Shown here: positions 1 through 12,800 of the stretch, piece by piece
How positions within the stretch are numbered: position 1 is the stretch's first letter
How the letters are laid out: every line of letters begins with the position of its first letter
DNA from: Beaufortia kweichowensis
Taxonomy: Eukaryota; Chordata; Actinopteri; Cypriniformes; Gastromyzontidae
Direction: 5' to 3'
Assembly (NCBI GenBank): GCA_019155185.1
Contig: CM032806.1
Location: 1 to 64,000, forward strand
DNA length: 64,000 nucleotides
The notes under the pieces: generated by a model
Seen by the model: only the letters and a program-made list of their open reading frames with translations
Databases searched by the model: none
What the model was told of the DNA's origin: nothing
Made by a program: the position numbers and the translations under genes

Positions 1-2510
1 TTGTTTCTAATCCCTAACTCCTAATTCTAACTCCTAACTTAACCCTTTAACTTTAACTCCTAACTCTAATCCCTAACCTTAACCTTTAATCCCTAACTTT
101 AACTCTAACTCTCTAACTCCCTAACTCCTCTAACTCCTTTAACCTTCCTAACCTCCCTAACTCTAACTTCTAACTCCTAACTCTAACTCCTAACCCTAAC
201 TCCTAACCTTCCTAACTCCTAACTCTAACCCTAACCTCCTAATTCTAACTCCTAACTTCCTAACCTCTAACTCCTAACTCCTAACCCTAACCCTAACTCT
301 AACTCCTAACTCCTAACTCCCTAACTCCTAACTCCTAACTTCTAACCCTAACTCCTAACTTCTAACTCCTAACCCTAACCTTAATCCTAACCTCTAACTC
401 TAACTCCTAACCTCTAACTCTAACTCCCTAACCCTAACCTAACTTAACCTTAACCCTAACTCCTAACTCCTAACTCCTAACCCTAACTCTAACCCTAACT
501 CCTAACTCCTAACTCCTAACTCCTAACCCTAACTCTAACTCCTAACTCTAACCTTAACTCCTAACTCTAACTCCTAACTTAACTCTAACCCCTAACTCCT
601 AACTCTAACTCCAACTCCTAACCTTAACTCCTAACTCCTAACTTCTAACTTCTAACCCTAACTCTAACTCCTAACCCTAACTCCTAACCCTAACTCCTAA
701 CTCCTAACTCCTAACTCCTAACCCTAACCTCTAACTCCTAACTCCTAACTCCTAACTCTAACTCCTAACTCCTAACTCCTAACTCCTAACTCCTAACTCC
801 TAACCCTAACCCTAACTCAACTTAACTCCTAACTCTAACCCTAACCTCTAACTCCCTAACTCCTAACTCTAACTCCTAACTCCTAACCAACCTAACCCTA
901 ACTCCTAACTCCTAACTCCTAACCCTAACTTCTAACTCCTAACTCCTAACCTAACCCTAACTCCTAACTTCTAACCTAACCTAACCTAACCCTAACTCCT
1001 AACTCCTAACTCCTAACCCACCCTAACTCCTAACTCCTAACTCCAACCCTAATCCCTAACTCTAACCTAACCCTAACCCTAACCCTAACCTAACTCTAAC
1101 CCTAACCCTAACTCCTAACTCCAACCTTAACCCTAACTTCTAACCCTAACCCTAACTCCAACTCCTAACCCTAACCCTAACTCCTAACTCCTAACCTCTA
1201 ACCTAACCCTAACCCTAACTCTAACCCTAACTCCTAACTCCTAACCCTAACTCTAATCCTAACTCCAACCCTAACCCTAACTCCTAACTCCTAACCCTAA
1301 CTTCCTAACTCCTAACTCCTAACCCTAACTCCTAACCAACCCTAACCCTAACCTTAACTCTAACTCCTAACTCCTAACCCTAACTCCTAACCCTAACTCC
1401 TAACCTAACCCCTAACCCTAACCCTAACCCTAACCCTAACTCCTAACCTCTAACTCTAACTCCTAACCCTAACCTCTAACTCCTAACTCCTAACTCTAAC
1501 CCTAACTCCTAACCCTAACCTCCTAACCCTAACCTCCTAACCCTAACCCTAACCCTAACTCCTAACCTCTAACTCCTAACCTTAACTCCTAACCCTAACT
1601 CCTAACCCTAACCTCTAACTCCTAACTCTAACTCCTAACCCTAACCCTAACTCCTAACCCTAACCCTAACTCCCTAACCTAACCCTAACCCTAACTCCTA
1701 ACTCCTAACCTCTAACCCTAACTCCTAACCCTAACCCTAACTCCTAACTCCTAACCCTAACTCCACTCCTAACTCCTAACTCCTAACCTCTAACTCCTAA
1801 CCCTAACTCCTAACTCCTAACTCTAACCCTAACTCCTAACTCCTAACCCTAACTCCTAACTCCTAACTCCTAACTCCTAACTCCTAACTCCTAACTCAAC
1901 TCCTAACCCTAACCTCCTAACCCTAACTCCTAACTCCTAACCTCTAACCCTAACTCTAACCCTAACCCTAACCCTAACTCCTAACCTCTAACCCTAACCT
2001 CTAACTCCTAACTCCTAACCCTAACTCCTAATCCCAACCCTAACTCCTAACTCCTAACTCCTAACCCTAACCCTAACTCTAACTCCTAACTCCTAACTCT
2101 AACTCCTAACCTCTAACTCCTAACCCTAACCCTAACCCAATCCTAACTCCTAACTCCTAACTCCTAACTCCTAACCCCCAACCCTAACCTAACCTCTAAC
2201 TCCTAACCCTAACCCTAACTCCTAACTCCTAACCCTAACTCTAACCCTAACTCTTAACCCTAACCCTAACTCCTAACCTAACCCTAACCCTAACTCCTAA
2301 CTCCTAACTCCTAACCTAACCCTAACTCCTAACCCTAACTCAACTCTAACCCTAACTCCTAACCCTAACTTAACTCCTAACCTCTAACCTCTAACTCCTA
2401 ACTCCTAACTCCTAACCCTAACTCCTAACCCTAACCCTAACCCTAACTCCTAACCCTAACCCTAACTCCTAACTCCTAACCTCTAACCTCTAACCCTAAC
2501 TCCTTTAACT
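1..2510 (+). repeat. Telomere-type repeat array, outer zone
   Basis: The stretch is almost wholly CCCTAA and length variants, the commonest being the 7-base unit CTCCTAA (read as CTAACTC or TCCTAAC). Canonical runs of two to five CCCTAA units are scattered through it. The C-rich strand is on top, as expected for the left end of a vertebrate chromosome with (TTAGGG)n on the other strand. No gene is present. The degeneracy is much higher than in a typical terminal tract, so this may be subtelomeric variant repeat or a consensus built from imperfect long reads. Confidence 0.93.
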
Positions 2511-3810
2511 CTAACTCTAACTTTAATCCTAACTTTAACCTTTAACTTTAATTCCTAACTCCTAACTTCCTAACTTTCTAACTTCTAACTCTTAACTTCC
2601 TAATCCTAATTTAACTTTCTAACTTAACTTTAACCTTAACTTTAATTCCCACCTTAACCTTTAACTTTAACCTTAACTCTAACTTTAACTTTAACCCTAA
2701 CTTAACTCTCTAACTCTAACTTTGCACCCCTAACTTTAACTTTAAATCTTAACTTTAACTTTAATCTTTAACTCTAACTCACCTTAAATCCTAACTTTAA
2801 ATCTAATCCCTAACTTTAACCTTTAAATCTAACCTTTAACTTTAACTTTAACTAACTCTTAACTCCTAACTTTAACTTCCTAACCTTAACTTTAACTTTA
2901 ACCCCTAACTTTAACCTTAACTCCTCAGTCCTTTAACTTCTAATTCAACTCCTAACTTTAACTCCTAACTTTAACTTCAACCTTTAACCCCTAACCCCTT
3001 TAACTCTAATCCCTAACTTTAACCCCTAACTTCTAACCTTAACCTTTAACCTTAACTCCTAACTCAATCCTAACCTTAACCTTTAACTTTAACTTTCTAA
3101 CTTTAACTTTAACTTTAACTCCTAACTTTGCACCTTTAACTTTAACCTTAATCCCTAACTCCTAACTTTAACCTTAACCTTTAACTTTAACCCCTAACTT
3201 TAACCTTTAACTCCTAACTCCTAACTTCTAACCTTTGCACCCCAATCTTAAACTCCCTAACTCTAACTTTAACTTTCTAACTCCTAACCTTTAATCCCAA
3301 CCTTAACCTTTAACCTTCCTAACCTTCTAACTCTTAACCTAACTCCCTAACTCTAACCTCAACTCCTAACTCTAACTCTTTAACTCTAACTCCCAACTTC
3401 AACTCAACCTTGCACCCAACCTTTAACTTTAACTCCTAACTCCTAACTCCCAAACTCCTAAATCCCAACTCTAACCCCTAACTCCTAACTTTAACCCCAA
3501 CTCCTAACTCCCAATTTCTAACTCCTTAACTCCTAACTCCTAACCCCTAACTCAACCTTAACCTAACTCCCTAAATCCTAACTCCAACTCTAACTCCTAA
3601 CTCCTAACTCCTAACTCCTAATCTACCTTTAACCTAAATCCCTAACTCCTAACTCCTAATTCACCTTAAATCCCACCTAACTCTAACTCTAACTCTAACT
3701 TTAACTTAACTTTAATTTAATTTACTTTGAAATTTTACCTTTAATTTTAATTTTAATTTTTAATTTTGAACTTTTAACTTTGAATTTTAATGAATTTTAA
3801 TTCTTTTAAA
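2511..3810 (+). repeat. Degenerate T-rich telomere-like zone
   Basis: The array continues, but units of the types TTTAAC, CTTTAA and CCTTAA dominate, so C is partly replaced by T. The short motif TTTGCACC recurs at about 2722, 3127, 3233 and 3408. From about 3715 to 3810 the sequence becomes an A/T-only mix of TTTAATTT and TTTGAA before returning to CTCCTAA. This looks like decayed telomeric DNA. No open reading frame or other feature was seen. Confidence 0.85.
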
Positions 3811-5600
3811 TTTTAACTCCTAACTCCTAACTCCTAACTCCTAACTCCTAACTCCTAACTAACTCCTAACTCCTAACCTTTTCTAACTCCTAACTCCTAA
3901 CTCCTAACTCCTAACTCCTAACTCCTAACCTAACTCCTAACCCTTAACTAACCTAACTCCTAACTCCTAACTCCTAACTCCTAATCCTAACCCTCCTAAC
4001 TCCTTAACTAACCCTAACTCCTAACTCCTAACTCCTAACTCCTAACCCTAACTCCTAACTCCTCCAACCTAACTCCTAACTCCTAACCCTAACCTAACCT
4101 AACTCCTAACTCTAACCTAACTCTAACCCTAACTCCTAACTCCAACTCCTAACTCCTAACTCCTAACTCCTAACTCCTAACCTTAACTCCTAACTCCTAA
4201 CTCCTAACTCCTAACTCCTAACCCTAACTCCTAACCCTAACCCTAACCCTAACTCCTAACTCCTAACTCCTAACTAACTCCTAACTCCTAACCTAACCCT
4301 AACCCTAACCCTATACTCCTAACTCCTAACCTTAAATTCCTAACTCCTAACTCCAACTCCTAACTCCTAACCTAATCCTTAACTTCTAACTCCTAACCTA
4401 ACTCCTAACTCCTAACTCTAACTCCTAACTCCTAACTCCTAGCCTAACCTACCTAACCTTCCTAACTCCTAACTCTAACCTAACTCCTAACCTAGCCTAA
4501 CTCCCTAACCTAACCTAACTCCTAACTAGCCTAACCTAACTCCTAACTCCTAACTCCTAACTCCTAACCCTAAGCCCTACCTAACTTAACTCCTAACCTA
4601 ACTCCTAGCCTAACTCCAGCCTTAACCCTACTCTAACCCTAGCCTAGCCTAACCACCCTAACCTAACCTAACTCCCTAACCCTAACCCTAGCCCTAGCCT
4701 AACCTAGCCTAACCAGCCTAACCTAACCTAACCCACTCCTAACTCCTAACTAACCTAACCTAGCCTAGCCCTAACTCCTACTCCTAACCTAAACCTAACC
4801 TAACCTTAACTCCTAACTAACCCTAACTCCTAACCTAACCCTAACTCCTAACTCCTAACTCCTAACTCCTAACCTAACCTAACTCCTAACCTAGCCTCCT
4901 AACTCCTAACTCCTAACCTAACTCCTAACCCTAACTCCTAACCCCTAACCCACCCTAACTCCTAACCTAACCTAACCTAACCCTAACTCCTAACCCTAAC
5001 CCTAACTCCACCCTAACTCCTAACTCCTAGCCTAACCCTGAACTCCTAACCCCTAACCTAACCTAGCCTCCTAAGCCTAGCCTAACCCTAGCCTAACTCC
5101 TAACTCCTAACTCCTAACTCCTAACCCTAAGCCTAACTCCTAACTCCTAACCTAACCTCTAACCTAACCTAACCCTAACTCCTAACCCTAACTCCTAACT
5201 CCTAGCCTCCTAACCCTAGCCCTAACCCCTAACCCCTAACCTCCTAACCTAAGCCTAACCCTAACCCTAACTCCTAACCTCCTAACTCCTAACCCTAACC
5301 CTAACCCTAACTCTTAAACCCTAACCCTAACCCTAACCCTAACCCTAACCCTAACCCTAACCTAACCCTAACCCTAACCCTAACCCTAACCCTAACCTCC
5401 TAACCCTAACCCTAACCTAACCCTAACCCTAACCCTAACCCTAACCCTAACCCTAACCCCTAACCTAGCCTAACCCTAACCTAACCCTAACCCAGCCTAG
5501 CCTAACCCCTGGCCTAACCCTGGCCCCTAACCCTAACCTAACCCCTAGCCTCCTAACCCTAACCCTAACCCTAACCTAACCCTAACCTAACCCTAACCCC
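3811..5600 (+). repeat. Inner telomere-type array, ending in near-canonical CCCTAA
   Basis: From 3811 to about 4440 the units are nearly pure CTCCTAA. From about 4440 to 5275 the variant CTAGCC or CCTAGCC is common. From about 5276 to 5600 the array is closest to canonical, with a run of more than ten CCCTAA units around 5315-5400 and another around 5405-5460. It is unusual that the best-preserved hexamers lie on the inner side of the array. It ends at the first unique sequence, about 5601. Confidence 0.92.
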
Positions 5601-5908
5601 CTTAGTGGGTGCACTTTCGCATTTATCCCTATATACCTAACCTAACCCTAAAGATGACTAAGTCTAACACAAACAACTGGAGGTGCAATACTATATCTTC
5701 GCACCTGGTGGTGCTAGAGCGACAAAACTTGGTGCAATTACTCAGGGCGGCCCACTAAGTATTCTCAACAAATTTCAGCTCTCTAGGTATAACTCGAATG
5801 GAAGTCTAATACCTAGAGGTACCAAACCATGTGCATATGATCGGGGGCCCCACAATTAGTATATATACCGTATTTTAGCCTTCTAGGACCTGGGTTAGGG
5901 TTAGGGTT
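5601..5908. other. Unique block between opposed telomere repeats
   Basis: This is about 280 bases of non-repetitive sequence. It holds no convincing reading frame. On the left it is bounded by (CCCTAA)n and on the right by TTAGGG units on the same strand (about 5890-5908), so the telomere motif changes orientation across it. It contains the short echoes TGGTGCAA/GGTGCAA and a CCTATATACC segment. No known element was recognised. Confidence 0.6.
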
Positions 5909-6370
5909 AAAAAAGAAATAGAAAAAGATATGGTAAAACAGCCATTATGAAGGTGTATTCCGAGTACTGTTAACTAAACATTAGCCCCCATTGACTTAAA
6001 CAGACACAAAACCAAACACCTTCACTTATTGTGTTCCACTGAAGAAAGGTCATTCACACTTTAATCCCCTAATCTTGTTCAAAATGTGTAAAGTATACCA
6101 TTAAACTTCTGTCTACATACAAATCTTATCTATGAACCAATTTGAGCAAATGACAGAAGTATTGCGATTTATTTAAAATAAAGTTTTTAGCAACTGTAAC
6201 GTTACAAATACAGGGTGTTCTACAGTATTTCCAACAAAAGACATTAAATATCATTTACCTGAAGATCAGAATAAATCACAATAAGCCTAGTTGGTTTACA
6301 CATAATAGGAATTTATTTTAGTAGCAGAAGCAACAGAGTGACAGTGACAAGACACCAGTAAAAAATATTT
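5909..6370. other. Gene-free spacer
   Basis: A/T-rich sequence with no convincing coding potential lies between the telomeric block and the minisatellite. Parts resemble the later subtelomeric repeat, for example the 'GTTAACTAAACATTAGCCCC' segment near 5970, echoed near 13650. Confidence 0.5.
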
Positions 6371-6808
6371 TACAATATACTGTACAGACAATGTGCAAAA
6401 TGGCAAAGATACAATAAATATACAATCTACAGACAACATGCAAAATGGCAAAGATACAATAAACAATTTACAATATACAGACACTGTGCAAAATGGCAAA
6501 GACGCAATAAACAATTTACAATATACAGACACAGTGCAAAACTCCAAAGATGCAATAAACAATTTACAATATACAGACAATGCGCAAAATGGCAAAGATA
6601 CAATAAATATACAATATACAGACAACATGCAAAATGGCAAAGATACAATAAACAATTTTCAATCTACAGACACTGTGCAAAATGGAACAAACTAAACAAT
6701 TTACAATATACAGACACTGTGCAAAACTCCAAAGATGCAATACACACAATTTACAATATACAGATAAAGTGCAAAATGGCAAAGGTGGCAAAATAAACAA
6801 ATACAGTA
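6371..6808. repeat. 48-bp minisatellite, about nine copies
   Basis: A unit of about 48 bases is repeated in tandem. Each copy holds the core CAATATACAGACA, then GTGCAAAATGGCAAAGAT, then CAATAAACAATT. Variants include AAACTCCAAAG in place of AAATGGCAAAG (about 6539 and 6724), and copy boundaries slip near 6687 and 6750. Because the unit is close to a multiple of three and has few stops, it creates repetitive open frames on both strands; these are by-products of the repeat and not genes. Confidence 0.9.
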
Positions 6809-6817
6809 ATGTAAAAC

Positions 6818-9800
6818 TAAAGTATACTTGCCTTAGATTCTGTGTGTAATGCATTGTGTGTGTGCAGTACTGGCAGTCTTGCTGTAAATGACAAGTCACT
6901 CATGAACCACAATATAGAGCTGCTGCAGTCTCTAAAAACCGATCAAGAGGGATAAAACTGAAAAGCAAACAGATTTTAGCACTGCAGCAGTTGAGAATTA
7001 GAAACGGAAAAATAAATTAACTATACTTTGGTAAAGAGATGAGTCTTTAACACAACATTGTTCATGACCTTGACACACACTTTAAAGTATGATATCCATC
7101 ATTGCTATATAAAAAGGCAGCAACCATTCTTGGTATAGATCTTAAATATAATATAACACAAACAACGTCTTCTATAGTGAACGCATCATTAAACAAGTGT
7201 TCAATCTACCTGCAGAGTAAAGATCAAAGCCCAATAAAACACCTGAACCAGCCCATCACAGTCTTACAGTTCACTTGAATAACAGACAGGTGTTTACTGT
7301 GGCTGGAGCTAAACTCTTCAGGAGCTGAACATCTCTACATATAAAATTTAACCCACGTCATAAAATCTACTGCAGACAATTTTTCAAAGAATCAAAACTT
7401 TACGCCCAAGTAAAAATATTCATAAAATCAAACTTTATGCAAATGCATATTGAGCAGAATATCATAACGGTAAACAAAAGGATTCTGAAACACAACCAGT
7501 GTGAAAACATGCAGCCTACATACAAAATAATCTACGTATACACCATGAACCAATGTCTGCAATTTGTCCCTACACCAATTTCATTATTATTTTTGCCCAA
7601 ACAAACAACAACAAGTAAAAGTATACTTACCTCTGACTGATTCTGATGAGCTGACAAACATTTTTATTGGTGTACAATTATCCAAAAACCCACATATGAA
7701 ACCAATTCTGGTCGGACAACCACACGGTTTGAAAAACAAAGACAGACATACATCATCACATTCAAAAAATTAGTTTGTATAAAAGGAAGACTCACTCAGA
7801 TCAGGAATGACAGCTTTCTTTGTGCAGCAAGACCTGGAAGTAACACAACCATTTTGTTTGCATTACTTAATGCATTTCAATTCTTCAAAACATCAAATTT
7901 TGTCAGTGGTAAATAACATGAGGAACAGACCAAATATAAACATTCACTGATAACCCAGAGATCTTTAACAGATGAGACCTTCAAATTCAGTGATCAAAAA
8001 TCATTTTATTGACACGGATTAAATGAAACAAGCAGTTTAGAGTTTAGATCAAACCACAAACTAATACATCTGTTATTTGCAAGTGAACTGTAAGACTGAT
8101 TGGCTGGGTTAGGGTTTAATCAGGGTTAGAGCAAAACTCTGCAGTAAGGTTGACCTGCTAGAGTAAAACTAAACGGTCTTAGAGAAAAACAACATGTCGA
8201 ACTCCACTTTCACAACCAACAGGCAGTTTACCAGAGATGACCTGCAATGAACAGCCATGTACAAAAAGAAATTAGACTGTCAAGTAGCAAGAGAGAAAAC
8301 AAACACCATTGTGTGGCTGGTCAGTGGACACCAGCGGGTAGTCATACGGTTTGCTCAGCAGAAGTAATAATCCTTGTAAACTAGGTACAGACATTCATTC
8401 ACTGAAAGACATGCAGACTGTGATCAGTAAAGTTTAAATCTTGTTAACAGCTGATGAAGACTTTTACAGTGTCATGAGACTGATCTTTAGTAAACGGATG
8501 TACAGAAATCATGTTAGGGTTATTAGCAGAAGTGAAATGGATTTAGATAACTCATCATTCTGTTTTAATGTCATTGTTCAGTGGATTCACAGGCAGACAT
8601 GCAGATATTAATACAAGATTGGTCATCACATCAGCAAGTACACAACAGCAGTTTACCCCGACAAATACTCCTAAACAGCATCAACAGCAATCACTTACAT
8701 ATCTGATGGGGAAAGGTTTTTTAAACTTTAAAACCAAAGGGTATAGAGTAACCTTTTAAAAGGGATAGTTCACACAAATCACAATTACTTTCACTAACTC
8801 ATTAGTGTAGATAAAAATCTGTATTATCCAGTAACTGTCTGCACAGTATCAGCAGTGAATCAGGATCTAAAGCTGAAGCTGCAGCAGTCTCTAATAACCT
8901 AGAGGAAGGCAGATAAAGCACCACCACACATTACAAAAGAACACGTTTATACTGAACAACGACAACAACTATTGAATTGACAAGACAAGCAGAAAGTTGT
9001 GAAATTTACAACAAAAGTGCAGTAATCCACTTCAAGCTTAATAAAGTGAGATTTTGAGTTTTGACAAACCAAAGCAGCAAAGATTTAAAATTGTGAATTT
9101 GTATTGTTCTTAACAATATTCTGTTCAATATATTGTTTTTTTTCCCCATTGTGTCTTACAGTCCTGGAGTGTAATGCAGTCTGCAGTAAGTGAGGTGATG
9201 ACCGTAATCCTCATCATCTGTACGTTACAGGCAGGGCTGAGCAGCTGACAGACGTCACACATGAATCTGGATCAAAGCTGGAGCTCCTGCAGTCTCTAGT
9301 AACCTCATGAACATGCAGAAATAGGAAAGCAAACAAATGTTAAAAGCGATAATTACTGAATGAGTATATTGAACATTGGCCTCAATTGACTTAAATTACA
9401 CAAACACAAAAGCAGACAAAAATAGAAGTTCTAGTTCTAGAAGTTCACAAGTTATAGAAAACAACATTTTGAACCACATAGGGCAGAGAGTTGGAAGACA
9501 CTCACTAAGACCCCTTTCTTTGTGCAGCAAGAGCTGGAACATGACAATTATGCGTGCATTACTTAATGCATTTTAATTCCTGAATGTCTAAATATTAAAT
9601 TGTGTCAGTGGTAAATAACACCAGGAACAGACCAAATATAAACATTCATTGATTATCTGGAGATCTTTAACAGATGAGACCTTTAAATTCCGTGATATAA
9701 TTCTATCAACACCAATTTGAAATGTAACAAGCAGTTCAGATTACAAATACTGTGATTTTACCTCCACCATGACATTTACCTTCCTGAAGAGTTTAGATCA

Positions 9801-12800
9801 AACCACAAACTAACACATCTTTTATTTTTAACTGACCTGTAAGACTGTGATGGGCTGGTTCAGGTGTGTTCAATCAGGGTTGAAGCAAAACTCTGCAGTA
9901 AGGTCAAAAGTATTTACAAAGAAATTAAACTGCCAAAAGTGACAAGAGAAAAAATAAACCACAATTGTGTGCTGCTGATTAGTGGACACCAGCAGATAGA
10001 GACACGGATTGCTCTGCAGCAGTTATAATCCTTGCATACAGACCTGCAGAAATTCATTCAGTGAAGTTTACATCATTATCTTAACAGCTGATGAGCAGTT
10101 TAACTGTGTGACATCTTACAGCGATGAAGTCATTATACTCGCTTATAAACTCACCATTCTGTCCTGATGTCATCGTTCAGTTAATTCACATGCAGACATG
10201 CAGATATTAACACAAGACTGGCATTCAAACAATGAAGTAGTACACGACAGCAGTATTCGGACAATCGGCTTTCCCTGAAGGACTGCAATCAGCTACAAAT
10301 CACAAATTAAGAAGTTTGCTTTTTGCTCAATTTAAAAAGGGATACTTGGCCCAAAATTACATTCACCTTCATTAACTCACCCATGTCGTCACAAAACCTG
10401 TATCATCTAGAACTGCATTAGCAGGGACGCATGAATCAGGATTTAAACCTGGAGCTGCTGCAGTCTCTAATAAACCATGTAAAAATGGTTAGGGTCTTCT
10501 TTAAACGCGTCATCTTAAATGAATGACATGTTTAAAGACCACCAAACAAGGTTGGAAAATGTTAGAGAAAATCCTGAGAAGTTTAGATCCAACCACAAAC
10601 CAACACATCTGCCTGTAATTTATGTGAACTGTAAGACTGTGATAGGCTGGTTCAGATGTGTATTATAGTTGGATTAAATCTCAACAGGAAGGTAGCCATC
10701 ACAAGAGACAATAGACCAATAAACCACCACCACACAAAAACACTTTGTACTACAAAATGAACAAGCAATGAGAAAAGGTGCAGTAATCTGCTTCAAGTCA
10801 AGTATAATGTAGAGTCAAAACAAAACTGCATAGTCAAAATTGTATATTTGTATTGTACTTTACATGCGCCTTACAGTCCCAGTGTGACACAGTCTGCAGT
10901 AAATGAGCTAATGATGGTAATCCTCATCTGTGCAGTACTGCCAGTCATTAGCAGCTGAAAGATATTACACGACTCAGGATCCAAAGGTTGTCCAGTAACT
11001 TCATGAGGAACAAAAACAAATATAAATATTAATCGGTTTTTAACAACTGTAACATTACACAACACAGGTGACATACAGCACTTACAATTATTGCTAAATT
11101 CATTCACCTGAAGATGTACATTCCAGTTGAGCAGAGATCAAACCACAATAAAACACCTGAACCAGCCGATCAACAAATCAAACCGTTCACTTGAGTTACA
11201 GACAGGTGTGTTAATGGGATTTGAACTCAACATCTCTACATATAAAAACCAAACCCAAAAACCTCAAATCTACTGTAGATTTAATTTCCAAAGCTTTACT
11301 TTTCTTATACATACAATTTCAAAAGATTGATAAAATCATGCTCTAGACGTGAAACCATATTGCAGCAGAAACAACCATAAACGAACTCCTTTAAAACATG
11401 AAAGTGTGAAAAGATACAGTCTACATACAATAAAAGACACTAATAACATGAACAGATAACAGCACTTCATCTTTTACACCAGTGTCACTTCACTTGTCAA
11501 AATACACTGGAAAAACAAAATGAAAGTACACTTGCCTCTGTACGCAATGAGAATCTGATCAGCCCATCAGAATCAGTCAGATATGAAAAGGTTTCAGGCG
11601 AGAATCACAGTGAGCTGTAATGTATCGAAATGCACGGAATCCAAACCGCTGCTAATTCAAGTAGCTGAACTACTTGAGTTTACAGCCTGCAAAAGCAAAA
11701 CAGACACTGGAGATGAATATCATTTTAGCAGATGTTTAAGTCCTCATGCACATTTGATAAACGGTCATCTGAAAAGCTGTGTGTGCATGGTTGGATGAAG
11801 TGGGACAGAAATAAAAAGCAAATGGATGTTAGTGTACCAGCTGTACAGAGTTAGAAACTGAAAATAAACTATACATCGCTAAAGAGATGAGCCTTTAAAC
11901 TGTCTAAAAACAATGTTTATAAAACATGGTCAAACAATGTTGGGTTAATGAATGACATCACTTATTGCTATAACAAAAGGCAGCAAAGATTCTTTGTTTA
12001 GATCTTAAATAACATTACACAAACAATTCCTCCTATAATGAACATCAGTACATGAGTGCTCAATCTACCTGCAGAGTAAAGATCAAAGCCCAATAAAACA
12101 CCTGAACCAGCCCATCAGTCTTGCAGCTCACTTGACTTACAGACAGGCGTTTAGTGTGGTTGGAGCCAAACATTTCTACATAAAACTAACCCAAATCATA
12201 AAATGTACTCAAGACATTTCTCCAAAGCATCAAAAATGCATAAACATTCATAAACACACACTAGATGCAAAACCATGTTGGAGCAGAATATCACAACAGT
12301 AAACAAAATGATTCTGAAATTTAACCCTGAAAAAAACAGCCTACATAGAGTATAATATACTAATACAATGTAAACAAATGTCTGCAGTTTCTCTTTACAC
12401 CAATCTCATTTCATTATTTTCCCAAATAAACCAGAACAAAATATCAAATGAAAATACTTACCTCTGATTGATTTAGATTGCCTGACAGACACTTATTGGT
12501 GTACAATTATCCAAAAACCCAAAGATATGAAACTGATTGTGGTCAGACAACCACACAGTTCCAAAATGATCAAAATGTTCACATAGATTCCTATGAAACA
12601 AAAAACAAGACAAAGACAAGAGACATCAGTTTCAATATGACTTTAAATGAGTTTGTACAGACGGAAGACACTCACTCCGATCAGGAATGTGCAGGAAGAT
12701 CTGGAACCTTCAAGTAACGTGATCATTATGTGTGCATTACTTACTGCATTTTAATGCCTAAATGTCTAAACATTAAATTGCATCAATGGTAAATAACATG

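Noticed and set aside
1..5600. CRISPR-like or satellite array
   Set aside because: The unit is 6-7 bases with no spacers; it is telomere-type repeat in a eukaryotic genome.
6296..6899. Overlapping 70-120 residue frames on both strands
   Set aside because: They come from the 48-bp minisatellite, whose unit length keeps frames open.
9160..9310. Cys-rich reading of module A on the minus strand as a possible protein exon
   Set aside because: The frame has stops within the module and is not preserved between copies at 6838, 9166, 10872 and 13432.
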